Below, piece after piece: positions 9,695 through 19,136 of a stretch of 64,000 nucleotides of DNA; within the stretch, counting starts at the first letter, position 1; every line of letters starts with the position of its first letter. Source of the DNA: Sphingobacteriaceae bacterium (GTDB lineage: Bacteria; Bacteroidota; Bacteroidia; B-17B0; Aurantibacillaceae); assembly GCA_016715905.1 (NCBI GenBank), contig JADJXI010000003.1, forward strand, positions 744,001-808,000. Reading direction: 5' to 3'. The position numbers were made by a program, and so were the translations under genes. A model generated the notes under the pieces. It saw nothing but the letters and a program-made list of their open reading frames with translations. It was not told where the DNA came from and made no database searches.

Positions 9695-10692
9695 GTATCT
9701 ATGTTTGTTTGATTTTTGTTTGAAGTTGTTTGAGTTTCTTCAAGGGTAACAATTTCTTCTCGTTTTGTTCCATTTACAAAGTCAAATGCATTTTGCAAGG
9801 TAAATTCATTTTCCGCTTCAATGGGCTTCATTTTGGCGAATTTCACTAAATCGGCTAATTGCAACATTTGCTGTAACTTCAATTTACTTTCTGGATCTAC
9901 AACCTGGGACCGGAAGGCCAACATAATTTCATCGGTAGTACTTTCAAGAGCAAAAACACCAAAGCGCTCTTCAATGTATAATCGAATGGTATCTGAAATG
10001 GAGGAGTAATATTCTTTATCCTTTCCTTCTTTCCATATTTTAGCAGTAGCAATTTTTTCCAATGAGGCCAAGGCGGTGATGTGCGCCGGTATTTTGGGTT
10101 TTTCAGGTTCCAATAATTTTTTCTGATTTTTCTTCGTGTAATAAATGGTTATTAATACAATCGCCAATATAGCCAACAAGATTCCTAATGTCCAGTAAAT
10201 ATGCGGTAAATACCATTTCCAATTAAAAGGCTCATTTAAAATTGTTTTAATGTCTTTTGTTTTGGTAATACTAGTATCCGTTGGCACCGTATGAACTTCT
10301 AAAAAAAGTGGAGAGGTGTATTTTACCTGATTGGTATCGTTGTTCAATGTGAATTTAAAACCGGGAATAGCAAAATATCCACTGTCATAAACGCTAATTA
10401 ATATTTGCTGATGCTGATGTACCAGATTTGGATTATTTTTATCAGGAAGCGTAGTGTCAATAGCGGATACGGAAAGAACTTCTATTTTCCCTGTAATCGT
10501 ATCTCCGATTTTAGGCCATTCAATATGGGCAGCCGGATTTTTGGAATCATAGGTTAAATATAAATCCAGTTTAACTTGTTCTCCAATTCTGATTTTGGAA
10601 GTATCAATGGTAGCATTTACGTTTACATCCTGAGCCAAAAACGCAAAGGGAATTAAAAGAAATAAAGTAAATATGTTTCTGATGTAAGTCAA
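9691..10692 (-). CDS. BatD-like / DUF4381-type membrane protein of the Bat operon
   Basis: A 333-residue protein with a signal peptide, a periplasmic beta-rich domain (about 22-150), one membrane helix (about 163-187, followed by YYTKKNQKK) and a cytoplasmic helical domain containing YYSSISDTIRLYIEERFG, which resembles the C-terminal part of BatD and DUF4381 proteins. It sits where Bacteroidota Bat operons carry an extra BatD-like gene between DUF58 and batA. The only usable start is TTG at 10692, directly after the DUF58 stop codon with no spacer. This weak start may keep its level below that of its neighbours (inference). Confidence 0.75.
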   Translation of the reverse strand: MTYIRNIFTLFLLIPFAFLAQDVNVNATIDTSKIRIGEQVKLDLYLTYDSKNPAAHIEWPKIGDTITGKIEVLSVSAIDTTLPDKNNPNLVHQHQQILISVYDSGYFAIPGFKFTLNNDTNQVKYTSPLFLEVHTVPTDTSITKTKDIKTILNEPFNWKWYLPHIYWTLGILLAILAIVLITIYYTKKNQKKLLEPEKPKIPAHITALASLEKIATAKIWKEGKDKEYYSSISDTIRLYIEERFGVFALESTTDEIMLAFRSQVVDPESKLKLQQMLQLADLVKFAKMKPIEAENEFTLQNAFDFVNGTKREEIVTLEETQTTSNKNQTNIDT

Positions 10693-11559
10693 TTATCTTT
10701 TCTTAAATAAATTCATCAAGGGTTTTACGTAATTTTCGTGAGTCATGATTTTTGTGGAATCAATTCCTGCTCTACTGAAAATGTTTTTTAACTCTTCTTC
10801 GAATTTCAACTGATTTATGGCAAATTGTTTTTTAAACGCCTTGTTTCCTGTATTAATCCAGGCAATCTTACCGGTTTCATTATCTTTTAATTTAACCAAT
10901 CCCACATCCGGCAATTCAATTTCATTTTTATCTGCAATGCGCAACGCAACTACATCGTGTTTTTTACCCGCAATTTTTAAGGCGTCTTTGTAATTCGTGT
11001 CGGCATAAAAATCACTTAATAAAAAAACAATACTTCTTTTTTTAATTACATTGGTCATATACTTAAGTGCAACCTGTAAGTCTGTTTTTTTATTTTGCGG
11101 TTTAAATTCAATTAATTCACGAATTATCCGAAGTACATGCGACTTGCCTTTTTTTGGCGGGATAAACTTTTCAATTTTATCGGTAAAAAATATTACGCCT
11201 ATTTTATCGTTGTTTTGCGAGGCAGAAAAAGCAACCACGGCACAGAGTTCAGTAATTAAATCTTGTTTAATTTGTGTACGAGTTCCAAAAGCTCCACTGG
11301 CACTTACGTCTACCATAAGTACAACACTTAATTCGCGTTCTTCCTCAAATACTTTTACAAAGGGAGTATTAAAACGTGCGGTTACATTCCAGTCTATAGT
11401 TCTAACATCATCACCGGGGGTATATTCACGCACTTCAGAAAACGCCATACCTCTTCCTTTGAATGCACTATGGTATTCACCGGAAAACACCTGACTACTT
11501 AATCCTCGTGTTTTGATTTCGATTTTGCGTACTTTTTTTAAAAGTTCAGCGGTCTCCAT
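10693..11559 (-). CDS. DUF58 domain protein of the MoxR-Bat operon
   Basis: A 288-residue cytoplasmic protein. The DUF58 signature is clear: REYTPGDDVRTIDWNVTAR (about 44-62). A degenerate VWA-like MIDAS follows (VDVSAS, 83-88) and then SDFY near residue 157. DUF58 proteins are regular partners of MoxR ATPases and are thought to serve as adaptors or substrates. The gene lies 45 bases downstream of moxR and abuts the BatD-like gene. Confidence 0.9.
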   Translation of the reverse strand: METAELLKKVRKIEIKTRGLSSQVFSGEYHSAFKGRGMAFSEVREYTPGDDVRTIDWNVTARFNTPFVKVFEEERELSVVLMVDVSASGAFGTRTQIKQDLITELCAVVAFSASQNNDKIGVIFFTDKIEKFIPPKKGKSHVLRIIRELIEFKPQNKKTDLQVALKYMTNVIKKRSIVFLLSDFYADTNYKDALKIAGKKHDVVALRIADKNEIELPDVGLVKLKDNETGKIAWINTGNKAFKKQFAINQLKFEEELKNIFSRAGIDSTKIMTHENYVKPLMNLFKKR

Positions 11560-11604
11560 GATTTTTAAAAATCAAAAATTGTTTGGCACGTTTAGCGTTC
11601 TTGT

Positions 11605-12594
11605 TTATGGAACTTCAACGGTATTCAAAATTTCGGCAATGATTTGTTCGGAAGTAATATTTTCGGCTTCAGCTTCGTAAGTTAATCCCACACGATGCCT
11701 CATTACATCTGTACAAATAGCACGAACATCTTCCGGAATTACATAACCTCTTCTTTTGATGAATGCATAAGCTTTTGCAGCCAATGCTAAATTGATACTG
11801 GCACGTGGAGAACCGCCATAAGAAATTAATCCTTCAAATTTTTGTAATTTATATTCTTTAGGAAATCTACTGGCAAAAACAATGTCTACAATATATCTTT
11901 CAATTTTTTCATCCATGTATACATCTTTCACAACAGCTCTGGCTTTAACTACATCTTCGGGTTTAATTACACTGTTGGGTTGAGGCATACCACCCGGATT
12001 TAAATTGTAAGCTATAATTTTTCTTTCATCTTCTTTAGTTGGATAACCAATTACCACCTTGAGCATAAAACGATCCATTTGTGCTTCAGGTAATGGATAA
12101 GTTCCTTCTTGTTCTACCGGATTTTGGGTAGCTAATACTAAAAACGGATTGGGTAATTTAAATGTTTGTTCGCCTATGGTTACTTGTTTTTCCTGCATGG
12201 CTTCCAGCAAGGCTGACTGAACTTTGGCCGGAGCACGGTTAATCTCATCCGCCAAAACAAAGTTGGCAAAAATTGGACCTTTACGTATCGAAAACTGTTC
12301 TTGTTTCTGATTATAAATCTGCGTTCCGATAACGTCGGCCGGTAATAAATCAGGAGTAAACTGAATTCGACTGAACTGTCCGTCTACACATTTGGCCAAG
12401 GTATTTATGGCTAAGGTTTTCGCTAATCCGGGTACACCTTCTAAAAGAATGTGTCCGTTGCTTAATAATCCAATCAATAATCGTTCAACCATGTTTTTTT
12501 GTCCGACAATTACCTTGTCCATTTCAACAGTTAACATGTCAACAAAAGCACTTTCGCGCTGTATACGTTCGTTAATTTCTTTGATATCTACCAT
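11605..12594 (-). CDS. MoxR-family AAA+ ATPase
   Basis: A 329-residue AAA+ ATPase and the first gene of the Bat operon. Walker A is GVPGLAKT (53-60), Walker B is LADEI (114-118) with INRAP next to it, and sensor 1 is ATQNP (155-159). The family length is normal and no other domain is fused. MoxR proteins act as chaperone-like remodelers for VWA-domain complexes, here probably BatA/BatB. The 131 bases upstream (12595-12725) hold the likely operon promoter; a near-consensus TATCTTTA is visible on this strand, but no convincing -33 element. Confidence 0.92.
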   Translation of the reverse strand: MVDIKEINERIQRESAFVDMLTVEMDKVIVGQKNMVERLLIGLLSNGHILLEGVPGLAKTLAINTLAKCVDGQFSRIQFTPDLLPADVIGTQIYNQKQEQFSIRKGPIFANFVLADEINRAPAKVQSALLEAMQEKQVTIGEQTFKLPNPFLVLATQNPVEQEGTYPLPEAQMDRFMLKVVIGYPTKEDERKIIAYNLNPGGMPQPNSVIKPEDVVKARAVVKDVYMDEKIERYIVDIVFASRFPKEYKLQKFEGLISYGGSPRASINLALAAKAYAFIKRRGYVIPEDVRAICTDVMRHRVGLTYEAEAENITSEQIIAEILNTVEVP

Positions 12595-12725
12595 AAAATT
12601 GGGTTTCTGAGAATAGGATGTAAAGATAACACGCCCATAAGGCAGCCTATTTTATAGCTAGTTAAAATTTGTTAAGTCACTCCCCTAAAAAAACTTAAAA
12701 TGCTCAATGAAAAATTCGATTATTT

Positions 12726-13853
12726 TTAGCCGGCAGATTGAATAGCGGCAATTAAAAGTTCTACTTCCTCCAAAGTGTTGTATTTACTGAAACTAAAGCG
12801 ATATGAATTTTTTATTTCTTCCTTATCAAATCCCATTGCGTTTAACACATGCGAGGGTTCGGTTGAATGGGTAGTACAAGATGAGCCTGAGGAAAAGGCA
12901 AACTTTTTCATAAGTTCCTTCACTTTGTAATTTGGCGGAAAACAAAGGTTGCTGGTGTTGTGTAAGCGATTACGGGTTGAGCCGTTGATTCTCAGTCCCG
13001 GAATTTCAAGTAATTGGTGTTCAAAATGATTTTTGAGTTTAGAAATATGGGCACTGTTTTCCCAATATTGTTTTTCTGCTATTTCAGCCGTTTTGCCTAA
13101 TGCAGCTATTAATGCAACATTTAAAGTGCCGGCTCTTTTACCGTTTTGTTGCGCCCCTCCGTGTACTTGAGGTATTAAATTAACTCGGGGATTTTTTCGG
13201 CTGACATAGAGTGCGCCAATTCCTTTCGGACCATGAAATTTATGGGCGCTAAAGGCTACTAAATGTGCACCCGACTCCTGTACATCAAAACGTTCCTTAC
13301 CAATAAATTGAGTGGCATCACTAAAAAATAGTATCTGCATTTCATTGCAAATGGCGCTGATTTTTTCAATGGGGTGAATAACGCCGGTTTCATTATTGGC
13401 AGTCATTAAACAAAGCAAAATTGTTTTGTCGGTAATACATGATTTTAATTCGTCCAAATCTATCATTCCCTCCGGGTCAACACCCAGGTAAGTGATTTTT
13501 GCCCCTTTTTTTTCAAGATAATGACAACAATCTAATACGGCTTTGTGTTCTGTTTTACAAGTAATAATATGGTTTCCTTTGTCTGCATAGGCCTCATACA
13601 CTCCTTTCAGTGCTAGGTTTACTGATTCTGTCGCACCAGAAGTAAAAATAAGTTCAGCATCTTCGCAATTAATCAATTTTGCAACTTGTTTTGTGGCCGT
13701 TTCAATAGCAACGGAGGCATAAAGTCCGTAATGATGATTTGTAGATCCGGCATTGCCGTAGTTTTGATTGAAAAAGGGAAGCATATATTGCAGCACTTCT
13801 TCATCAACACAGGTAGTTGAATTATTATCAAAGTAGGGCAGTTTGGGTATCAC
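12726..13853 (-). CDS. Cysteine desulfurase (NifS/IscS class)
   Basis: PLP enzyme that removes sulfur from cysteine as a protein persulfide for Fe-S clusters, tRNA thiolation or other acceptors. Visible features are FDNNSTT at the N-terminus, TSGATES (71-77), TEHKAVL with the PLP-stacking His103, NNETG (153-157), the PLP lysine K205 in SAHKFHGPKG, and the sulfur-accepting C326 in SSGSSC. The 375-residue length fits. It is not part of a suf or isc cluster, so the acceptor is unknown. It starts with GTG at 13853, and only 23 bases separate it from the divergent transporter gene, so the two promoters overlap. Confidence 0.9.
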   Translation of the reverse strand: MIPKLPYFDNNSTTCVDEEVLQYMLPFFNQNYGNAGSTNHHYGLYASVAIETATKQVAKLINCEDAELIFTSGATESVNLALKGVYEAYADKGNHIITCKTEHKAVLDCCHYLEKKGAKITYLGVDPEGMIDLDELKSCITDKTILLCLMTANNETGVIHPIEKISAICNEMQILFFSDATQFIGKERFDVQESGAHLVAFSAHKFHGPKGIGALYVSRKNPRVNLIPQVHGGAQQNGKRAGTLNVALIAALGKTAEIAEKQYWENSAHISKLKNHFEHQLLEIPGLRINGSTRNRLHNTSNLCFPPNYKVKELMKKFAFSSGSSCTTHSTEPSHVLNAMGFDKEEIKNSYRFSFSKYNTLEEVELLIAAIQSAG

Positions 13854-13861
13854 AGATTGGT

Positions 13862-13869
13862 TAAATTTG
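13862..13869 (+). promoter_or_regulatory. Candidate -7 box (TAAATTTG) for the DMT transporter
   Basis: TAAATTTG fits the Bacteroidota -7 consensus TAnnTTTG. A TTTG at 13842-13845 could be the -33 element, although a 16-base spacer is short. The TTG start is only 7 bases downstream, so the transcript would be nearly leaderless. Confidence 0.35.
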
Positions 13870-13876
13870 TTGGTTA

Positions 13877-14782
13877 TTGGACAAAGGTATAAATAAACAT
13901 TATTTACTCTTACACACTATTGTATTTATATGGGGATTTTCACCCGTATTGGGCCGTTTTATTACAGCCGATGCCTGGCAATTGGTTTGGTATAGAATTT
14001 TAATTACGGTAATTGCCATGTTTCTATGGTTGAAGTACAGAAAAATTTCCTTGCAAACGAGTCCAAAAAACATCATGAAGTTAGGTGGTATTGGTCTTAT
14101 TATTTTAGTACACTGGATTGCATTTTACATGGCTATTAAAGTATCCAACATCAGCGTAACCATGGTGGCTTTCAGTACGGGAACTTTGTTCAGCTCAATC
14201 ATTGAACCTATACTTTATAAAAGAAAAATAAGGCTGTATGAAATCATCATCGGCTTTATCATAATAGCAGCCATCCTGATGATATTTTCTATTGAAACAG
14301 AATATTGGTTTGGTATAGTATTGGGTATTTTTGCAGCACTCACGTCCTCCATATTTGGCGTGTTAAACGGATTAATGATAAAGGATATTCGTTCGGGTGT
14401 AATTAGTTTTTATGAATTACTCACGGCATTTTTAGGCTTAAGTATTTTTCTTTTAATAGGCGGAAATCTGGATTATTCTTTTTTGGTACTCGATTCTCAA
14501 TCGGTAATCGGTATACTTTTATTGAGTTTAGTTTGTACCGTATTTCCGTTTTTGGCTGCGGTTGATTTGGCAAAACACATTAGTCCTTATACCATTGTTT
14601 TAACGGTAAATTTGGAGACCGTTTACGGAATTATTTGGGCCATTTTGTTTTTCAGTGAAAATAAAGAAGTAAAACCCTCGTTTTATATAGGTGTGTTTAT
14701 AATATTAATTGCTATATTTTTAAATTCGTATCTCAAAAAGAAATCTGAAAAAAGGATTCTGAAGTCCATTGAAGAAAAATAA
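13877..14782 (+). CDS. DMT/EamA-family transporter
   Basis: A 301-residue inner-membrane protein of ten predicted membrane helices in two EamA repeats. The first starts near residue 8 with HTIVFIWGFSPVLGRFI. The second repeat begins near residue 150. This family exports amino acids or other metabolites; the substrate cannot be told from the sequence. The start is TTG, since no in-frame ATG precedes the first helix. A Lys/Arg-rich tail (KKKSEKRILK) ends in the cytoplasm. It overlaps the following glycosyltransferase gene by 14 bases, so they are probably co-transcribed. Confidence 0.85.
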   Translation: MDKGINKHYLLLHTIVFIWGFSPVLGRFITADAWQLVWYRILITVIAMFLWLKYRKISLQTSPKNIMKLGGIGLIILVHWIAFYMAIKVSNISVTMVAFSTGTLFSSIIEPILYKRKIRLYEIIIGFIIIAAILMIFSIETEYWFGIVLGIFAALTSSIFGVLNGLMIKDIRSGVISFYELLTAFLGLSIFLLIGGNLDYSFLVLDSQSVIGILLLSLVCTVFPFLAAVDLAKHISPYTIVLTVNLETVYGIIWAILFFSENKEVKPSFYIGVFIILIAIFLNSYLKKKSEKRILKSIEEK

Positions 14783-15737
14783 AAAAATATTAATCATTAG
14801 ATTTAGTTCAATCGGCGACCTGGTTTTAACTACACCGGTTATACGCTGTTTAAAGGAACAAAGCGGAGCTGAAGTACATTTTATTACCAAAAATATTTTT
14901 GCCGATGTTTTGCAAAATAATCCCTACTTAGATAAATTAATCACCTTTACCCATGATATTGATGAAGTAGAAGAAGAATTAAAACTGGAAGAATATGATA
15001 TACTGATTGATTTGCATAATAATTTGCGCAGTTTACGCCTTCGAAAAAAATTAGGAGTTAAAACACAAGTATTTAATAAAATTAATTTCAGAAAACTCCT
15101 GGCCGTAAATCTAAAAATGTTGCAGGTACTTCCGCCAACGCATATAGTTGAAAGATATCTGTACACGTTAAAGAACTTGGGTGTGAAAAATGACGGAAAA
15201 GGTTTGGATTTTTTCTTAAGCGAAAAAGATACGGTGTCTTTTCCGCAAGGAACTTTTACCTCGCTTGTGGTTGGGGGTTCGTATTTTACCAAAAAAATTC
15301 CTTTACCTAAGTTAAATGAGATTTGTGAAATGATTCCGCATCCCATTGTGTTAATTGGTTCGGCTGAAGATGGAGCTGACTTAATGCGATTAACCGAAAA
15401 ACATCATCATTTAATAAATGCTTGCGGAAAATACAGTATAGGGCAAAGTGCCTTTGTCATAAAACAGGCAGCGCAGGTTATTACTTCTGATACGGGCATG
15501 ATGCATATCGCTTCTGCTTTTAAGAAAAAAATATTTTCGTTGTGGGGAAATACCATTCCCGAATTCGGTATGTCTCCTTATTTACCGCATCCCGAAAGTA
15601 AAATATTGGAGGTTAAAAATTTAAATTGCAGGCCTTGCTCCAAATTAGGATATCAAAAATGTCCAAAATCGCATTTTAAGTGTATGTTGGATATAGATCT
15701 GAAAAGTGCAGGCTTCGATTTAACAAACAATTTGTAA
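14769..15737 (+). CDS. Glycosyltransferase family 9 (heptosyltransferase-like)
   Basis: A 322-residue GT-B enzyme. The N-terminal motif is RFSSIGDLVLTTPVIRCL (about 11-28). The C-terminal nucleotide-sugar site includes TSDTGMMHIASAF and LWGNTIPEFGM. Family 9 members transfer heptose from ADP-heptose to the lipopolysaccharide inner core at the inner face of the inner membrane; the exact sugar is inferred. The start is TTG inside the end of the transporter gene, suggesting translational coupling. A CRPCSKLGYQKC cluster near the end is common in this family. argS follows after 9 bases. Confidence 0.88.
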   Translation: MKKNKKILIIRFSSIGDLVLTTPVIRCLKEQSGAEVHFITKNIFADVLQNNPYLDKLITFTHDIDEVEEELKLEEYDILIDLHNNLRSLRLRKKLGVKTQVFNKINFRKLLAVNLKMLQVLPPTHIVERYLYTLKNLGVKNDGKGLDFFLSEKDTVSFPQGTFTSLVVGGSYFTKKIPLPKLNEICEMIPHPIVLIGSAEDGADLMRLTEKHHHLINACGKYSIGQSAFVIKQAAQVITSDTGMMHIASAFKKKIFSLWGNTIPEFGMSPYLPHPESKILEVKNLNCRPCSKLGYQKCPKSHFKCMLDIDLKSAGFDLTNNL

Positions 15738-15746
15738 TTTTAGCAA

Positions 15747-17528
15747 ATGAATATTGCACATCAACTGTTAGGTACTCAAATTCAAAAAGCGCTTCAGGAA
15801 CTTTATAATATTGCTACTGATCAAATTGTGCTTCAAAAAACCCGTAAAGAATTTAAGGGCGATTTAACATTGGTGGTTTTTCCCTATGTGAAGGATGCGA
15901 AACGAACACCCGAATTGTTGGGCAACGAAATCGGACAATTTGTTCAGAAAAACGAGCCGCAATTAAAAAGTTTTAATGTGGTAAAAGGTTTTTTGAATCT
16001 GGAACTTAGTGATGCTTTTTGGTTAAAATATTTTTCTACAATAAAAACGAATACTGAAGTTGGTAAGAAGAAAGCAAAAAGCAGCGGTAAACAAATTATG
16101 TTGGAATATTCTTCTCCCAATACCAATAAACCATTGCACTTAGGCCATATCCGAAATCATTTATTGGGTTTTTCTGTAGGTGAAATATTAAGAGCCAATG
16201 GGGATGAAGTGATTAAAGTAAGCATAGTAAACGACCGCGGTATTCATATTTGTAAAAGTATGCTGGCCTGGCAAAAATTCGGGAATGGAGAAACGCCTCA
16301 GAGTAGTGGAATGAAAGGCGATCATTTGGTGGGAAAATATTATGTGGCTTTTGATAAAGCGTATAAAGAAGAAATAAAAAATTTAATTGCTGAAGGACAA
16401 AGTAAAGAAGAAGCAGAAAAAAATGCACCATTGATGAAGGAGTGCCAGGAAATGCTCAAGCAATGGGAAGCGGGAAATGCAGAAGTGCTTGAACTTTGGA
16501 AAAAGATGAATGGTTGGGTGTATGATGGTTTTCAGGTTACTTACGATACTTTGGGTATCGATTTTGATAAAACTTATTATGAAAGCAATACTTATGTTTT
16601 GGGTAAGGAGCATGTGCAGGACGGATTAAACAAAGGTGTTTTTTATAAAAAAGAAAACGGAAATGTAGCCATTGATTTAACACCGGATGGATTAGATGAA
16701 AAAGTGGTATTACGCGGAGATGGAACCAGCATTTATATTACACAGGATATCGGGACAGCCATTGAACGATTCAGAGAATTCCCGAAATTAAATCAATTAA
16801 TTTATACGGTGGGGAATGAACAAGATTATCATTTTAAAGCCTTGTTTAAAATATTAGAAAAATTAGGATATGATTGGGCAAAAGAATTGTATCACTTAAG
16901 TTACGGTATGGTGGAATTACCCGAAGGAAAAATGAAGAGTAGGGAAGGAACCGTAGTGGATGCCGATGATATTTTAAAGGAAATGTTTCAAACCGCTGAA
17001 GCTACCACTAAAGAATTGGGTAAAGTGGATGATTTTTCAGAAGATGAATTAAAAGAATTATACAAAACTATTGGATTAGGCGCACTTAAATATTTTATGT
17101 TGAAGGTTGATCCTAAAAAGAAAATGTTGTTCGATCCTAAAGAGAGCATTGATTTTAACGGGCATACCGGTCCGTTTATTCAATATACCCACGCGCGCAT
17201 TAAATCTGTGTTGCGCAAAGCAGATATAGCTTACGAAAACAATATTGAAAATATTGCATTAAACGATTTAGAAAGAGAATTAATTCAGTGGATTTACGGT
17301 TTTGAAGAAGCGGTTGAAGAAGCCGGTAAACTGCATAACCCATCTGTTGTGGCGAATTATATTTATGAATTGGTAAAATGTTTCAATCGTTTTTTTCATG
17401 ATCATTCTATTTTAAAAGAAGAAAATAAGGAAGTGAAAATATTCCGATTGCAGCTAGCGAAATCTTGCGGACAAACCATTGCTAATGGCATGAACATGTT
17501 AGGTATTCAAGTACCGGAGCGAATGTAA
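15747..17528 (+). CDS. argS: Arginyl-tRNA synthetase
   Basis: Class I synthetase that charges tRNA-Arg. The 593-residue length is typical. The HIGH-type motif is HLGHIRNH within SSPNTNKPLHLGHIRNHLLG (122-141), and the KMSKS-equivalent is KMKSREGTVV (395-404), where the loop is degenerate as in many ArgRS. The N-terminal additional domain and the C-terminal DALR anticodon-binding domain (HTGPFIQYTHARIKSVLRKA onward) are both present. It lies in a run of four rightward genes with tiny gaps, so it may share a transcript with the GT9 and EI24 genes. Confidence 0.96.
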   Translation: MNIAHQLLGTQIQKALQELYNIATDQIVLQKTRKEFKGDLTLVVFPYVKDAKRTPELLGNEIGQFVQKNEPQLKSFNVVKGFLNLELSDAFWLKYFSTIKTNTEVGKKKAKSSGKQIMLEYSSPNTNKPLHLGHIRNHLLGFSVGEILRANGDEVIKVSIVNDRGIHICKSMLAWQKFGNGETPQSSGMKGDHLVGKYYVAFDKAYKEEIKNLIAEGQSKEEAEKNAPLMKECQEMLKQWEAGNAEVLELWKKMNGWVYDGFQVTYDTLGIDFDKTYYESNTYVLGKEHVQDGLNKGVFYKKENGNVAIDLTPDGLDEKVVLRGDGTSIYITQDIGTAIERFREFPKLNQLIYTVGNEQDYHFKALFKILEKLGYDWAKELYHLSYGMVELPEGKMKSREGTVVDADDILKEMFQTAEATTKELGKVDDFSEDELKELYKTIGLGALKYFMLKVDPKKKMLFDPKESIDFNGHTGPFIQYTHARIKSVLRKADIAYENNIENIALNDLERELIQWIYGFEEAVEEAGKLHNPSVVANYIYELVKCFNRFFHDHSILKEENKEVKIFRLQLAKSCGQTIANGMNMLGIQVPERM

Positions 17529-17529
17529 A

Positions 17530-18339
17530 ATGAAATTTTTTAAAGACATATTTAATGGAATAGGTAATTGCTTCAAAGGGTTTCCAATGCTATTTGAAAA
17601 AGGTTTATGGCCTTATATGTTTTATCCTTTACTTATTTGGATTTTATTATGGGTTGGAAGTATTTTTGGTTTGTTTTTACTGGCCGAAAATTTAACGGAC
17701 TCCATTAAAGAATATTTTGCTTTTGATGCTATTCCGGAAGAGGGACATTGGCTTTCCTTTGCCCGGCCGTTTTTGGTGAGTAAGGTGGGAATAATTGTAG
17801 GCTGGGTTTTAAAGTTTTTATTTTGGATGATGAGCGGAACGTTTATCAAATATATTTTGTTGATGGTGCTCTCTCCAATATTTTCTTTATTGTCGGAAAA
17901 AACGGAAGAAAAGTTAACAGGAAAAAATTTTCCATTCTCCTTTGTTCAGTTATTGAAAGATATTGGCAGAGGAATTGTAATTAGTTTACGAAATATGATT
18001 TTAGAATACTTTTTTATTTTCATCGGATTTATACTTTGCCTGTTTGTCCCTCCTTTAATTTTTGTTACCACACCCATTTTATTACTTATGGGATGGTATT
18101 TTGTGGGCTTTGCATTATTGGATTACAGTTGTGAAAGACATCGCTTAGGAGTTGGAAAAGGAATACAGTTGATCAAAAAAAATAAAGGTTACGCCATTGG
18201 CATTGGTATGGTATATAGTTTTTTTATGGCACTTCCTTTTGTACCCGGACAAATTTTAGGTATGATGTTTGGTCCGGCTGTTGCAGTGATTGGCGCAACA
18301 TTGAGTTTTTTACAGATTCAGAAAGAAAGGGGACAATAA
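17530..18339 (+). CDS. EI24/CysZ-like membrane protein
   Basis: A 269-residue polytopic membrane protein. It starts FKDIFNGIGNCFKGFPMLFEKGLW, the usual amphipathic N-terminus of the EI24 domain family, and has about five to six membrane segments. CysZ members transport sulfate; other EI24 proteins have no known role. No sulfate-assimilation gene is nearby, so I do not call it CysZ. It begins one base after the argS stop, so it is probably co-transcribed. Confidence 0.75.
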   Translation: MKFFKDIFNGIGNCFKGFPMLFEKGLWPYMFYPLLIWILLWVGSIFGLFLLAENLTDSIKEYFAFDAIPEEGHWLSFARPFLVSKVGIIVGWVLKFLFWMMSGTFIKYILLMVLSPIFSLLSEKTEEKLTGKNFPFSFVQLLKDIGRGIVISLRNMILEYFFIFIGFILCLFVPPLIFVTTPILLLMGWYFVGFALLDYSCERHRLGVGKGIQLIKKNKGYAIGIGMVYSFFMALPFVPGQILGMMFGPAVAVIGATLSFLQIQKERGQ

Positions 18340-18345
18340 ATTAAA

Positions 18346-18392
18346 CAAGTTTGCTAAACTTTTAAAAAATAGTTGATGCCAAGTTTGCTAAA
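18346..18392 (+). repeat. 13-bp direct repeat CAAGTTTGCTAAA, two copies
   Basis: Copies lie at 18346-18358 and 18380-18392 (34-base period) in the gap between the EI24 gene and the lipoprotein gene. The first copy continues as a small hairpin, AAGTTT-GCT-AAACTT. It could be an operator pair for the lipoprotein gene or a weak terminator remnant. Confidence 0.5.
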
Positions 18393-18428
18393 ACATTCTT
18401 CTTGGTAAAAAATTTCAAAATATATTTT

Positions 18429-19127
18429 ATGAAAAACAATTACAAGGGGCGATTAAAATTATCTGTTTTAATTTTTGTGACACTTTTTATATTAACAAGT
18501 TGTTTAACTCGTAATAAAGTTGACAAAAGAATCGCGAGACATTATACTAATATTTTTAGTAAGATCGAGGAAAATGGTTCAAATATTCTGTATGTATCAA
18601 CGGCCCTAGCTTATTCAAATGACACTATTTCACGCACAAAGTCAAAATTACATTTTTTCATACCTCTTGTTTTTTATTGGCAGTTGAAAAGAACTATGAC
18701 TACTACTTTGAATTATCGAATACCAATAAAAATTTTTAAAAATTCAATTGACGGTTATTCAGATAGCGTACTGAAGGCCAAATTAAGCGGTAGAATTATA
18801 AAGTTGACAATTGAGAAAATTCCAAATAAAATCAAGTTTACACATAATGCAAGATTTATACACTTAATTTTTATAAACAGTGGGTATAAGTGGAATCACG
18901 ATTATTCAAAAATACTAGACATGGATATCAAAGCGTCATATAAGGTATTAGATGGTGATATTATAACTAATGAGGGGGTTATATTTATCCCAGATAACAA
19001 CGATAAGCCTAATAGAGGCTTCAACAACACTTGGAAGCACGGACTAGATGGATGTATTTCGCAATATGATTTATACATAGAAAGAACAAGCAGACTTATT
19101 ATTGATAAAATAATTAGTGATTTATAA
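18429..19127 (+). CDS. Hypothetical lipoprotein
   Basis: The ATG at 18429 gives a signal sequence with a lipobox ending ILTSC; the frame is open upstream to 18402, but that adds residues before the signal and is less likely. The mature part (about 210 residues) has no motif I recognise. It is rich in Lys, Ile and Asn with no repeats. Codon use is more AT-rich and less regular than in argS upstream, which fits a recently acquired or fast-evolving gene (weak inference). It is convergent with the GT-C-like gene at 19137, 9 bases away. Confidence 0.6.
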   Translation: MKNNYKGRLKLSVLIFVTLFILTSCLTRNKVDKRIARHYTNIFSKIEENGSNILYVSTALAYSNDTISRTKSKLHFFIPLVFYWQLKRTMTTTLNYRIPIKIFKNSIDGYSDSVLKAKLSGRIIKLTIEKIPNKIKFTHNARFIHLIFINSGYKWNHDYSKILDMDIKASYKVLDGDIITNEGVIFIPDNNDKPNRGFNNTWKHGLDGCISQYDLYIERTSRLIIDKIISDL

Positions 19128-19136
19128 AGTTTTATT

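Noticed and set aside
11051..11494. 147-codon plus-strand frame opposite the DUF58 gene
   Set aside because: It is fully antisense to a conserved gene and has no recognisable domain or start context.
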